Translations under genes and position numbers: made by a program | Assembly: GCA_016787895.1 (NCBI GenBank) | Contig: JAEUTN010000011.1 | Span: 1-64,000 of the forward strand | Direction of reading: 5' to 3' | DNA length: 64,000 bases | DNA from: Bacteroidia bacterium | GTDB lineage: Bacteria > Bacteroidota > Bacteroidia > B-17B0 > Aurantibacillaceae | Part shown: one piece after another, positions 26,765-36,800 of the stretch | Numbering within the stretch: the stretch's first letter is position 1 | Layout of the letters: every line of letters starts with the position of its first letter | Notes under the pieces: model-generated | What the model was told of the DNA's origin: nothing | Seen by the model: the letters and a program-made list of their open reading frames with translations, nothing else | Databases searched by the model: none

Positions 26765-28107
26765 TGGCCGGTAAAGCAAAAACATATTCTCCGCTCCTGC
26801 TACTGGCACTTCTTGGCTTAATGCTGCCCCTGTTGCTGACCTATCTGAATTATACCAAACGCAGTTCAAAAGATGATTTGGATTACAATAAACCCAACTT
26901 AACCGGTTTGTTGATCAATGACGCGAAACCTGAATTCAACAAAACCAATTGGTTCAGTGGCAGCTATCAAAAAGAAAGTGATGACTACAACAACGACCAC
27001 TGGGCTCTGAAAGAAAAGATGGTGAGATGGAACAATCAATTGTATTACACTCTTTTTCGCCAGATCAGGGTGAATGGTTTTGTGAGCGGTAAAGAGGATT
27101 ACATTTTCAGTGAGGGTTATATATTTTCAGCTTTTGGCGACGACCTTATGCCTGAGGAGCAAATCCTAACTCTGCTACAAAAAGCTAAAGTGGTACAGGA
27201 TACGTTAAAAGCTAAAGGCATTGACCTGCTTTTGGTTTACGCTCCGGGCAAAGGCCGGTATTGCAAAGAGTACATACAGGACAAATATGTGCATCCGGTG
27301 AAAACCACCAACCACGAACGTTTTGTGAACTACAGCCTGAAGTTTGGGCTTCAGCACCTTGACCTGCTCAGTTATTTTGAAAACCTGAAAAGCAGTACAC
27401 CATATCCTTTGTTCCCAAAATTTGGTCACCACTGGAGCTATTTTGGCGCCTGTATTGCCAGCGATACCATTTTAGGAACCATTGAACATCTGCAAAAAAA
27501 GGACTTGCCTGATTTGAGCTGGAAAGAAATTGAAGTTTCAGATACAGCGAGGAGCCGCGATGCCGATGTGCTCAAAAGTATGAACCTGCTTTCAGCACCC
27601 TCTCAGAACCAAAAACTCGCTTACCCTAAATTGTTATTCGAACAAGACAGTATAAAAAACACCACCCGTGTACTTACCATCAGCGATAGTTATTGGTACG
27701 ATCAGGTATACATGGGCATCCCGCAAAATTGTTTTGCAGGAGGGCAGTTCTGGTATTATAACAACAAGGTCATTCCTTCGCCTAAACCCGGAGAAAAAGT
27801 GGAAGTGTGGCAACTTGATTTGAAACGGGAAATTGAAAGCAACAAAGTCATCATGTTGCTTTACAGCGATGGTAATCTTCCCAAATTCGGCAATCATTTC
27901 ATTGAGGATGCGTATGAACTTTACACCTCACCGGCTACCTACTATGCCAGAACTGAATACAATAAACAAATTCAACAGTTTGCAAAAGAAATCCGGGAAA
28001 GTCCCGTGTTACTGAAAAAGGCCACTGCCGGCAGTGAAACCCTTCAAATTCCATTGGACAGCGCCATACGGCTCGACGCGATGAAGATGGCCGGATTCAT
28101 AAAATGA
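26764..28107 (+). CDS. AlgJ/AlgX-like SGNH acyltransferase partner
   Basis: A 447-residue protein with one N-terminal membrane segment (LLLLALLGLMLPLLLTYL) and a periplasmic SGNH-like domain. The opening KENRPL-type region is GSYQKESDDYNNDHWALKEKM; DLLLVYAPGKGRYCKEY, FPKFGHHWSYFGA and ISDSYWYDQVYMGI match the catalytic Asp/His and Ser blocks of AlgJ/AlgX-like proteins, though spacing is not typical throughout. It starts on the last base of the MBOAT stop, so the two form a cassette. It likely accepts acyl groups from the MBOAT partner and attaches them to a surface polymer. Confidence 0.8.
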   Translation: MAGKAKTYSPLLLLALLGLMLPLLLTYLNYTKRSSKDDLDYNKPNLTGLLINDAKPEFNKTNWFSGSYQKESDDYNNDHWALKEKMVRWNNQLYYTLFRQIRVNGFVSGKEDYIFSEGYIFSAFGDDLMPEEQILTLLQKAKVVQDTLKAKGIDLLLVYAPGKGRYCKEYIQDKYVHPVKTTNHERFVNYSLKFGLQHLDLLSYFENLKSSTPYPLFPKFGHHWSYFGACIASDTILGTIEHLQKKDLPDLSWKEIEVSDTARSRDADVLKSMNLLSAPSQNQKLAYPKLLFEQDSIKNTTRVLTISDSYWYDQVYMGIPQNCFAGGQFWYYNNKVIPSPKPGEKVEVWQLDLKREIESNKVIMLLYSDGNLPKFGNHFIEDAYELYTSPATYYARTEYNKQIQQFAKEIRESPVLLKKATAGSETLQIPLDSAIRLDAMKMAGFIK

Positions 28108-28200
28108 CAAAAGGCGGTATACCCATTTTAAATTCGGTGAAACACAGTTCAAATTGTGCACCTTTAATCTCTTAAACCATTTCTTTCAATACAACGACAA

Positions 28201-30348
28201 ATGAAAAAATTACTGTTTTGTTTTTTACTGGTAAGCGCGGTTGCCAAATCCGACGAAGGCATGTGGATGCCACAACTGGTGGACGCTCTTAATTTTAAAG
28301 ACATGAAGAAGAATGGCTTTAAACTGAGCGCTGAACAAATTTACAGCATTAACAAAGCCAGCATGAAAGACGCCGTGGCCATCTTCGGCGGAGGCTGTAC
28401 CTCGGAGGTGATATCAAACAAAGGCCTCATTCTAACCAACCACCACTGTGGCTTTTCTTCCATTGCCGGATTGAGCACGGTACAGAAAGATTATTTAAAG
28501 AATGGCTACTTTGCCATGTCGGCCGCAGAAGAATTGCCCTGCAAGGGACTAACCGTTACCTTCATTAAACGTATTGAGGACGTGAGCGCCAAGGTCATGG
28601 CCAATGTACGCCAAACCTTTTCAGAACAGCAAAAGGACTCCACTATCAAAGCCAACATTAAAAACATTGAAACCAATGCCAAATCCAACAACCATTACGA
28701 GGCCTTTGTGCGTCCGTTTTATTATGGCAACGAATATTATCTATTTGTAACAGAAGTGTTCAAAGACATTCGTTTGGTTGGCACACCCCCTGAAAGTTTA
28801 GGCAAGTTTGGTGGTGAAACCGACAATTGGGTGTGGCCGCGACACAATGCCGATTTTAGTTTGTTCAGAATTTATGCCGGCAAGGACAATAAACCCGCGG
28901 ACTATTCAAATGAAAATGTTCCATATACGCCGCTCTATTCTTTTCCCATATCCATTAAAGGAAACAAAGAAGGAGATTTTACCATGGTATATGGCTTTCC
29001 GGGTCGTACCCAGGAATACCTGAGCTCATATGCCGTTGAACTTTTAACCAAACAGCAGGACCCATTGCGTGTGGGTTTGCGCGAAATACGCCTGAACATT
29101 CTTGAAGAAGACATGAAAACAAGTGATTCCCTGCGTTTGATGTACACCGGGAAATACGCCAACATTGCCAACGCTTACAAAAAATGGAAAGGCGAAATGC
29201 AGGGCCTTGAAAAATCAGATGCCATTAACAAAAAACGTCAGTTTGAAAAAGATTTTCTGAACTCCCTTGCTTCAGAACCCGAAAAACAAAAAAAGTACAG
29301 CGAACTCATGTCGCAATTTGAAAAAACCTATACGGAATACGCTTACCTCAGCAAACAATTCGACTATTATTCCGAGTGTCTTCTGGCAGTTGATGGAATA
29401 CGCCTGACCGGCAATTTTGTGACGGTGTTCAGCGAATTAAAAAAGAAACAAGCCGGACTGGATAACCGTTTTGAAAAAGTATTTAAGGAAAGTAAACCCC
29501 AACTGCCGTTTAAAAACCTTAACAAAGAAACCGACCGCAAACTTTGCAAAGCCATGCTCGAAACCTACTTCATGAATGTACCCGCGGTTGCCCGCCCTCC
29601 TTATCTGGATTCTTTATTCAGCGCGTATAGTGGGAATGTGGATGCGCTGAGTAATTATCTTTACGACTCCTCTTCTTTCATTGACAATAACAAAGCTAAA
29701 ATCATGTTTGAGGATTTTGAAAAAACAGCCTCCCAATACGAGAAGGATCCTTTATACCTGGTGGGTGCCGCTGTGTTTAACCATTATCAAAAAAACATTA
29801 TTCCACAAACCACTTATCTTGAAAAACAAATCACAGAATTGCAAAAGGAATACATGAAAGGTTTGAAAGACCATGTAAAAAACAAAACCTTTTATCCCGA
29901 CGCCAACGGAACCCTGCGGGTTGCGTATGGAAAAGTGGAAGGTTATAATGCCCGCGATGCCGTGAATTACAAGTATTATACCACCCTGGATGGATTGGTA
30001 GAAAAAAATTCAACAGGTGCCGAAGATTTTTATGTGAAAGAACGGGTGTTGGAATTGTACAAGAAAAAAGATTTTGGTCCTTACGCCGATAAAAACGGAC
30101 AACTCCGTACGGCTTTCATAGCGAGCAATCATACCACCGGGGGCAATAGCGGAAGTCCTGTACTAAACGCAAAAGGAGAATTGATTGGCACCAATTTCGA
30201 CCGCAACTGGGAAGGCACCATGAGTGATGTGATGTACAATGTGAATTTTTGCCGCAACATCACGCTCGATGTGCGTTTTACCTTATGGGTGATTGACCGC
30301 TACGCCGGTGCAGGTTATTTGTTGAAAGAAATGAAGATTGTAAAGTAA
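28201..30348 (+). CDS. S46-family dipeptidyl peptidase, DPP11-like
   Basis: A 715-residue periplasmic serine peptidase removing dipeptides from peptide N-termini. A signal peptide occupies the first ~16 residues. The catalytic triad is His82 (TNHHCGF), Asp218 (RHNADFS) and Ser650 (GGNSGSPV). Eighteen residues after the Ser lies Arg668 (NFDRNWEG); in Porphyromonas gingivalis the equivalent position is Arg673 in Asp/Glu-specific DPP11 and Gly673 in DPP7, so acidic P1 specificity is likely. No partner gene is linked; the upstream gap is 93 bases. This fits a peptide-scavenging life. Confidence 0.93.
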   Translation: MKKLLFCFLLVSAVAKSDEGMWMPQLVDALNFKDMKKNGFKLSAEQIYSINKASMKDAVAIFGGGCTSEVISNKGLILTNHHCGFSSIAGLSTVQKDYLKNGYFAMSAAEELPCKGLTVTFIKRIEDVSAKVMANVRQTFSEQQKDSTIKANIKNIETNAKSNNHYEAFVRPFYYGNEYYLFVTEVFKDIRLVGTPPESLGKFGGETDNWVWPRHNADFSLFRIYAGKDNKPADYSNENVPYTPLYSFPISIKGNKEGDFTMVYGFPGRTQEYLSSYAVELLTKQQDPLRVGLREIRLNILEEDMKTSDSLRLMYTGKYANIANAYKKWKGEMQGLEKSDAINKKRQFEKDFLNSLASEPEKQKKYSELMSQFEKTYTEYAYLSKQFDYYSECLLAVDGIRLTGNFVTVFSELKKKQAGLDNRFEKVFKESKPQLPFKNLNKETDRKLCKAMLETYFMNVPAVARPPYLDSLFSAYSGNVDALSNYLYDSSSFIDNNKAKIMFEDFEKTASQYEKDPLYLVGAAVFNHYQKNIIPQTTYLEKQITELQKEYMKGLKDHVKNKTFYPDANGTLRVAYGKVEGYNARDAVNYKYYTTLDGLVEKNSTGAEDFYVKERVLELYKKKDFGPYADKNGQLRTAFIASNHTTGGNSGSPVLNAKGELIGTNFDRNWEGTMSDVMYNVNFCRNITLDVRFTLWVIDRYAGAGYLLKEMKIVK

Positions 30349-30351
30349 AGC

Positions 30352-31329
30352 TCAAGCCCTTGTAATCGAACAAAAAATCTGTTTGTCTTCTTTTATGGCT
30401 TTGTGGTGGTATACCATTACCGTTCTACCATGAACTGTTTCGCAGAGAAGCTCAAAACATTTTCCGTTAAACACGCAGGATTGAACCTTCAATTGAATCT
30501 GTGCCTGTTCATGGGAGTTTAATAAAACGAAAGTGTCAGGCCGCACAAAAGTTTTTTTACTGAAGTGTTTTTTTGCCTTTTTTTCTAAGTCTTCCTGATG
30601 TAGCACATTGAAATCCCCCAGCAATCCTGCCAGCCGGCTGCTCAAGGGACGGTAATACATTTCCCATTTCTCACCTGTCTTTTGAATTTTGCCCTTGTCC
30701 ATTATTGCAATCCGGTCGCTGTATTTTAATGCTTCTTCAGCCAAATGTGTAATCAGGAGCACTGCGGTTTTGTGTTTTCTGACTTCTTTCACAATAAAGG
30801 CAAACAATTTATCGCTCAGTAATTTATCCAGATTACTGAATGGTTCGTCGAGCAACAATACTTTGGGCATTTCGGCAATGGCACGGGCAATCGCCAGGCG
30901 TTGTTTTTGACCACTCGAAAGGAAACGCGCTTTGGTTTGGCGCAAGGGTTTTAATTCCAGTAACGTGAGTACCTGATCGCAGCGTTTTTGTTTCCAAACA
31001 TCAGAGTAGGCAATCAGTTTATCGTACACATTTTCTTCCACGCTGTGGTTATCGAGCACGTAATAATCCTGGCTTACCAAACGCATGTCCTCATCACCTG
31101 GCATTAATTTATAGGACGGTCCAAGTACCTTCCTGTCGCCCATCCAAACTTCACCTTTGTCAAGATCTTCAAGTCCGTAAATGCATTTTAACAAAGTGGT
31201 TTTTCCGCTCCCGCTTTTGCCAACGAGCGCAAGAATTTCACCCTCCTTCAGTTGGAGGGACACCTTGTTTAATCCGGTAAAATAGGTTTGGTTGGGGTAA
31301 TTAAAGGATATGTTGTCAAGCCGGAGAAT
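30352..31329 (-). CDS. ABC transporter ATPase with TOBE-like C-terminus, non-canonical start
   Basis: An ABC ATPase of the PotA/FbpC type. Walker A is GKSGSGKTT, the signature LSSGQKQRLAIARA, Walker B VLLLDEPFSN, and the H-loop ITHLAEE; the C-terminal ~80 residues (FVRPDTFVLLN onward) look like a TOBE domain. The first standard start is GTG at 31263, but the open frame upstream encodes LRLDNISFNYPN, the usual first strand of the domain. Codons ATT at 31329 or ATA at 31335 are the only plausible starts there, two bases after or overlapping the preceding stop. No permease or binding-protein gene is nearby. It is third in an operon after the LuxC-like and T9SS genes. Confidence 0.82.
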   Translation of the reverse strand: MLRLDNISFNYPNQTYFTGLNKVSLQLKEGEILALVGKSGSGKTTLLKCIYGLEDLDKGEVWMGDRKVLGPSYKLMPGDEDMRLVSQDYYVLDNHSVEENVYDKLIAYSDVWKQKRCDQVLTLLELKPLRQTKARFLSSGQKQRLAIARAIAEMPKVLLLDEPFSNLDKLLSDKLFAFIVKEVRKHKTAVLLITHLAEEALKYSDRIAIMDKGKIQKTGEKWEMYYRPLSSRLAGLLGDFNVLHQEDLEKKAKKHFSKKTFVRPDTFVLLNSHEQAQIQLKVQSCVFNGKCFELLCETVHGRTVMVYHHKAIKEDKQIFCSITRA

Positions 31330-31331
31330 AG

Positions 31332-32186
31332 CTATCGAAAAAGATTGAGTGTTGTTTTTAGCTTATACTCCTTGCCGTCGGCTCCTTTTCCTTCGGCTAT
31401 TACAAAATAAGTTCCTTCATCACAGGCCAAACCACTGGTTGTTCTGCCGTCCCAAAAACCATTCACGGTTTCCCAGGAGGCCACTTGAATGCCAAAGCGG
31501 TTGTAAATTTCAACCTTCAGGCTGGTCACGGCATCCAGTTTGCTGGGTCTGAAAACATCATTAATGCCATCTCCATTGGGTGAGAAGGCAGTAGGTAACT
31601 CAAGTTTGGATTCATCCACGAGAGTGAATTTGTATGCGGAAGTATCGTTACAACCCTGAGGACCTAAGGCAATGTGCGAAACCGTAAAGGTTCCGGTGGA
31701 GGAATACACACGGCTGGTTTGGGAAGAGGAATCTTTATTGGCAAAGTCGTTATCGAACACCCAATAAATTTTAGTTGAGTTGACAGAAAAATCGGTGAGT
31801 TTAATTTCATTCGGTAAACCGTAGGTAGTAAGGCTGGCATTAAAGGCCGACTCTGCGGACCGGATAATGTTTACGGCAATTGTTTTTGTAGCGGCTCCAA
31901 GTCCATCAAATTCCCAGCGCAATGTAATCACGTAACGTCCCGCATTCGAAAAGTTGACAATAAACAAAGAACTGCTTGGAGAGGTTTGAACCGCGGCGCC
32001 TGTTGTTGGCGAAACAGTCCAGGCTATGGAACTGGGTGTTGCGGTGGTGGATTGAGCGGTAAATGTAGCGGTACGGCCTGAACACAGCGGAGAAGGCGCA
32101 ACCAGAATGGTAGGTGTTGGGGCCTGCCCAAGGCCGATGAGGCTGAGCAAAAACAAAAAGGAAAAAACAAAAACGTTTTTCTTCAT
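31332..32186 (-). CDS. T9SS type B sorting domain (CHU_C) protein
   Basis: A 284-residue secreted protein. After the signal peptide (FLFLLSLIGLGQA) comes a PKD/Ig-like domain at about 22-110, a second beta domain at 115-190, and a C-terminal gliding-motility-associated domain (LPTAFSPNGDGINDVFRP, EIYNRFGIQVASW, GLACDEGTYFVI). This tail directs T9SS export, type B. The ATG overlaps the stop of the LuxC-like gene by four bases, and the ABC ATPase gene follows. A role as adhesin or surface scaffold is likely but unproven; the operon context with a reductase is odd. Confidence 0.88.
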   Translation of the reverse strand: MKKNVFVFSFLFLLSLIGLGQAPTPTILVAPSPLCSGRTATFTAQSTTATPSSIAWTVSPTTGAAVQTSPSSSLFIVNFSNAGRYVITLRWEFDGLGAATKTIAVNIIRSAESAFNASLTTYGLPNEIKLTDFSVNSTKIYWVFDNDFANKDSSSQTSRVYSSTGTFTVSHIALGPQGCNDTSAYKFTLVDESKLELPTAFSPNGDGINDVFRPSKLDAVTSLKVEIYNRFGIQVASWETVNGFWDGRTTSGLACDEGTYFVIAEGKGADGKEYKLKTTLNLFR

Positions 32187-33223
32187 ACTGACCGTGATAA
32201 ATGTACTAAAAAATCCAAAGTATTTACACCGTCGGCAAATTCACTAATAACAGGCTTCTGTGAACAACCAAAAGGGATATGGCCTTTACCTACCACACAT
32301 TGCAATGAATCGCGGTTGGTTTCAAGATAGGCTTCAAGCTCCTGCTGATTCTCATATTCCTGATAAAAAAGCACTGAAATGGGGGAATGGAGGTCCCGGC
32401 TCTCCTTCAGGATGAGAAAATTATTGTCTAAAAAAGGGAGGGATTCCAAAAGATAAAGCGAACGGTGGTAATCGTAATTGTTGCCGTACTTGTTGTTGTT
32501 TGCCACCTCTCCGAAACCATAAATGCCTTCAAAAAAGGCATCAAACTGGTACCCTTTTGGCACTAAAAGTTTGCCTACGTTGCGGCAACCCAAACCGTAA
32601 TACGTAAAAATATCCTTACCCAGTTCCTGAAAATCCGCAGTGGTCTCATCTCCGTTAATTACGGCAACAGAACTGCGGTTTTTGCGAATGATGTTCGGAT
32701 ACTTCGAAAAATAAAACTCAAAATGTTTGGCGGTATTATTGCTCCCTGTAGCTATTACCGCGTCAAATTCACTCAAGCGGCCATGGGCAAACCTTATTTT
32801 TTCATCAAAACCGGGTTCATAATGCACCAGGAGTTTGAGAAAAAAGGGCAAAAGCACCTTATCGTCTTCCGACATTTTTACGATTAATTGATGACCGCTA
32901 AGCAAAACACACATCACATCATGAAAACAAACCAAAGGAATGTTTCCCGCGCAAATCACCGCCACCCGTTTGGCTTCCACATTTTCAGGAATGGGTTTGC
33001 AAAAAACGTCAAGCTCCTTTTCATCCAACATTAGGGCGATGTTTTTGAGTGCCTCCTCGGTAAAATTTCTGCTAAACCAACCATTATAGGTGAAGGCAGT
33101 ATCCAGGAGGGCATTTAAGCCTTCGTGCAGCTGAGTCTCTTCGTTTAAGAAAGTTTTAGAAAAATGACGGTCAAGAAAGGCTTTTAGTCGAACAAATGCC
33201 CCTATTCTTTGTTGTTTTGTCAT
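32183..33223 (-). CDS. LuxC-like acyl-CoA/acyl-protein reductase
   Basis: A 346-residue member of the LuxC family, aldehyde-dehydrogenase-like enzymes that reduce acyl-CoA or acyl-enzyme to aldehyde with NADPH. The probable catalytic Cys213 lies in GLGCRNVGKLLVPKGY; the cofactor region is around VAVICAGNIPLVCFHD and AVIATGSNNT. It lacks the LuxE and LuxAB partners beside it, although a LuxE-like gene is at 14.4 kb. It is the first gene of a three-gene minus-strand operon and is divergent from the ferredoxin gene, a pairing seen often in Bacteroidota. The substrate is unknown. Confidence 0.85.
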   Translation of the reverse strand: MTKQQRIGAFVRLKAFLDRHFSKTFLNEETQLHEGLNALLDTAFTYNGWFSRNFTEEALKNIALMLDEKELDVFCKPIPENVEAKRVAVICAGNIPLVCFHDVMCVLLSGHQLIVKMSEDDKVLLPFFLKLLVHYEPGFDEKIRFAHGRLSEFDAVIATGSNNTAKHFEFYFSKYPNIIRKNRSSVAVINGDETTADFQELGKDIFTYYGLGCRNVGKLLVPKGYQFDAFFEGIYGFGEVANNNKYGNNYDYHRSLYLLESLPFLDNNFLILKESRDLHSPISVLFYQEYENQQELEAYLETNRDSLQCVVGKGHIPFGCSQKPVISEFADGVNTLDFLVHLSRSV

Positions 33224-33235
33224 GGAATTAGGTCG

Positions 33236-33243
33236 TATATTTG
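33236..33243 (+). promoter_or_regulatory. Putative -7 box (TATATTTG) of the ferredoxin gene
   Basis: Exact TAnnTTTG match in the 54-base divergent gap, 34 bases before the ferredoxin ATG. A GTTG (33211-33214) lies 21 bases upstream, near the -33 TTTG spacing. Confidence 0.55.
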
Positions 33244-33277
33244 CAGACTGTTTTAAAAACGCAAAACTAAGCAGAAA

Positions 33278-33628
33278 ATGGCAATTAAAATAACTGACGA
33301 GTGCATCAATTGCGGGGCCTGTGAGCCGGAGTGTCCAAACAACGCCATCTATGAGGGAGGCGCTGAATGGCGCTTTTCAGATGGCACAGGTGTAAAAGGT
33401 CACTTCAAAGGTCATAACACAGGCATTGAAGTTGATGCTGATGCTCCACAGACGCCAAAAAGCATGGATGTGTATTACATTGCCAGCGATAAGTGCACCG
33501 AATGTGTTGGCTTTCACGATGAACCTCAGTGCGCCGCCGTGTGTCCGGTTGACTGCTGTATTAAAGATGAAGACAACGTGGAAACGGAAGAACATCTTTT
33601 GGCCAAAAAAGCAGCCTTGCACCTCTGA
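33278..33628 (+). CDS. 4Fe-4S dicluster ferredoxin
   Basis: A 116-residue electron carrier with two [4Fe-4S] sites. The first CxxCxxCxxxC motif uses Cys9, 12, 15 and 19; the second uses Cys73, 76, 85 and 89 with an eight-residue insertion (VGFHDEPQ) between its second and third Cys, as in bacterial dicluster ferredoxins of the Fd-III/YfhL type. Residues 30-65 form a linker of extra length. It is divergent from the LuxC-like gene; whether it feeds electrons there is not known, since LuxC uses NADPH. Confidence 0.93.
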   Translation: MAIKITDECINCGACEPECPNNAIYEGGAEWRFSDGTGVKGHFKGHNTGIEVDADAPQTPKSMDVYYIASDKCTECVGFHDEPQCAAVCPVDCCIKDEDNVETEEHLLAKKAALHL

Positions 33629-33773
33629 ACAGTGTCCTTTCCAATTTCAAACTAAAAAGTCACAATCATAGGCCAAATTACCGGCCTGAATTTGCTGTTT
33701 TCGGAAACCCAATCCGTTTTACTTCGTATACCTCGTTTTAACATTTCAGATCACGATGAACAAGGAATATTTC

Positions 33774-33781
33774 TATCTTTG
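33774..33781 (+). promoter_or_regulatory. Putative -7 box (TATCTTTG) of the adhesin/phosphatase operon
   Basis: Exact TAnnTTTG match in the 219-base gap, 66 bases before the ATG of the giant gene. No other promoter is seen before the phosphatase gene, so it would drive both. Confidence 0.5.
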
Positions 33782-33847
33782 CTTTAGCCCGATTTTGCTC
33801 AGTTTCAGCAAAATCCATGCCTCGTACTGAACCCAAAAAGCTCCCTG

Positions 33848-36800
33848 ATGAACCCTCTGAAAAGAAGTCTGTTTTTAAGTATACTGAGTGTATTAATTTC
33901 CTCCTTTTCGGTATCCAACAACCCAAGGCCCCAGGTTAAAACTCTGGCTTTTATTGAAAATAAGGGGCAGGTACACAACGAAAACAATGAGCCTCGTCCG
34001 GATGTGTTTTACAGTGGTTTCGATGGGCAAATGACCTATCACTTCGGCAAAAACGGTTTCAGTTACCAATTGTACAAAGTGGAGAGCTGGAAAAAAATTC
34101 AGGATCCGCGATCAAAAACGGAAGAAAAATGCCCTGAAAAAACCAGTATTTTCAGAACGGATCTGATTTGGTTAGGGGCCAACCCAAATACGCAACCTAA
34201 AGGAGCTGATGCACTGATGGAGACCATTAATTTTTTTGGCAACTCCGGCGAGAAGGGGATAACGGGAGTAAAAAGTTATGAAGCCATAAGGTATAACGAT
34301 TTGTACAACGGCATTGATGTGAAATGGTACCACAGCAAGGGTCGATTAAAATACGATTACGAAATAAAAGCCGGTGTGGACTATCACCAAATTCGTTTAC
34401 AGATTAAAGGTTTGAAAAAAATTCACCTCAATAAAAAAGGGGAATTGGTGATGCAAACACCTTATGGGGACATTATTGAACAGGCCCCTTTGGTGCTGCA
34501 AAACGGAAAAGCGCTTAAAGCAAAATGGACCATCAAACAAGATGTCATCGGTTTTGAAATTGAAGACCTCGATCCTGCTTTCCCTTATATCATTGATCCG
34601 GCAGTAAGGCAATGGGGAACATACTATGGCGGGAACAATATTGACAATGTAAAATCCATTTCTGTCGACGGTTCAAGCAATGTTTACATGACCGGTTGGA
34701 CAGTTTCAGGCAATGGTACCTCAATAGCTACAGCCGGTGCACATCAAAGTACATTAATAAGCGCAAGCTATCAGGCCTTTCTCGTAAAATTCAACAGCAG
34801 TGGCATACGTCAATGGGGAACGTATTTTGGAGGTACCTGGGACGAAATTGCCTATGGTTGTAAGGTGGATAATTCGGGAGATGTTTACATTACAGGATAC
34901 TCTTCAAGTCCAACAACTACTGATGTAGCCACACCGGGAGCCCATCAAACGACACTTGGCGGTAATTCAGATGCTTTTCTTGCAAAATTCAATACCAGTG
35001 GGGTGTTGCAATGGAGCACGTATTATGGTGGAGCCGAAAACGATTTGAGCTTTGTATGTACAACGGATGGTTCGGGCAATGTGTATATTGCGGGAGCGTC
35101 TGCTTCAACTCTAAATATTGCTACAGGCGGAGCTCATCAAAATGCTTTTGGAGGAGGTACCTCCGATGCCTTTTTAGTTAAATTCAATACTGCAGGCGTT
35201 CGGCAATGGGCCACTTATTATGGAGGTGCGGGAAATGAATCCGGATATGGCTGTTCAGTTGATGGTTCGGGCAATGTGTATTTGACCGGGCTTTCTACCG
35301 TTGATGTGGGAACTGTAATCGCTACTGCAGGCTGTCATCAATCCAGTTCCGGTGGCAACTATGATGGCTTTCTTGTAAAATTTGACGCTTCTGGCGTTCG
35401 GCAATGGGGAACCTACTATGGAGGCAGCGGAGACGAATACGCCTATGGTTGTGCGGTAGACGGTTCAGGTAACATTTATTTTACAGGCTTCACCAACTCC
35501 AACAATGGCACCAGCATTGCAACTGCCGGTTCACACCAAAGTTCACTTTCCCCGGCCAGTTATGATGCCTATCTTGTTAAATTCAATGGAAGTGGTGTAC
35601 GACAATGGGCCACTTATTATGGTGGAAGCGGTTATGAAATCGCTTATACGTGTATAACCGATCCTGCTACTGATGTTTACCTAACCGGTTATACCAGCAC
35701 TAACACAGGCACGACAATTGCTTCGAGTCCGGCTTACCAATTTTCTTATGGTGGCGGCAGTTACGACGCTTTTCTCGCAAAATTCAGCAGTACCGGAGTT
35801 CGGCAATGGGGAACGTATTACGGTGGAAGCGATATTGACGAAGGATGGTCAATAGCGCAAGATGCATCAGGAGCCCTGTTGCTTGGTGGCACCACGCGCT
35901 CCACCTTAGGATTGGCAAGCCCAACCGCTCATCAAACCACTTTTGGTGGTGGTGCTGAAGATGGGTTTTTAGCCAAATTTAAAGATTGCGACATTACCAG
36001 TTTGAGTGCCAGTTCGAACTCACTGGCCGTATGTGAAGGCAGCAACCTGAACCTGAGCGGTAATGTCAGTTCCGGACTAACTCTTACATATAGCTGGACA
36101 GGACCCAACTCCTTCACCTCTTCCGTTCAAAACCCTGTAATCAGCAATGTTACACCTTCAAGTAACGGAAATTATTATTTCACTGTTAGTGATGGTGCCG
36201 GCTGCCAGTTAACAGCAACACTTGTTGTCACAAACATCCAACCCAACACAACAGTTTCAGTCAATTCAGGTACAGTGTGCAGTGGCGGTCCATTCACCAT
36301 AACACCTTCGGGTGCTTCCACCTATACCATCAGCGGGGGTTCATTTGTTGTTTCTCCTGTGGTAACCACTACGTATGCCATCACGGGTTCAGGTGGTGGT
36401 GGATGTCCCTCCACCAACACGGCAATAGCTACTGTGAGTGTGAATACCCCTGCTTCGCTTAGTATTTCTGCAACCAGCACCCTATTGTGCTTAGGCAGCA
36501 CAGGCACCTTAACCGGAAGTGGCGCCGTCAGCTACACCTGGAATGGAGGTCCAACTACTTCTACTTATGCTGTTAGCCCTGTTTCAACCAGTAATTACAC
36601 TCTTAATGGTACAGCAGCTAGCGGTTGCACTACCTCGGCAGTTCAATCGGTTTCGGTGATTACAGCCCCTGCTCTTACCATTAGTCCAAGCAGTACGGTC
36701 ATTTGTTCCGGCAAGTCAGCTACCTTAACCGGAAGCGGTGCCAGCTCCTATACCTGGAGTGCAGGACCAACCAACGCTGTTTATGTGGTGAGTCCATTGT

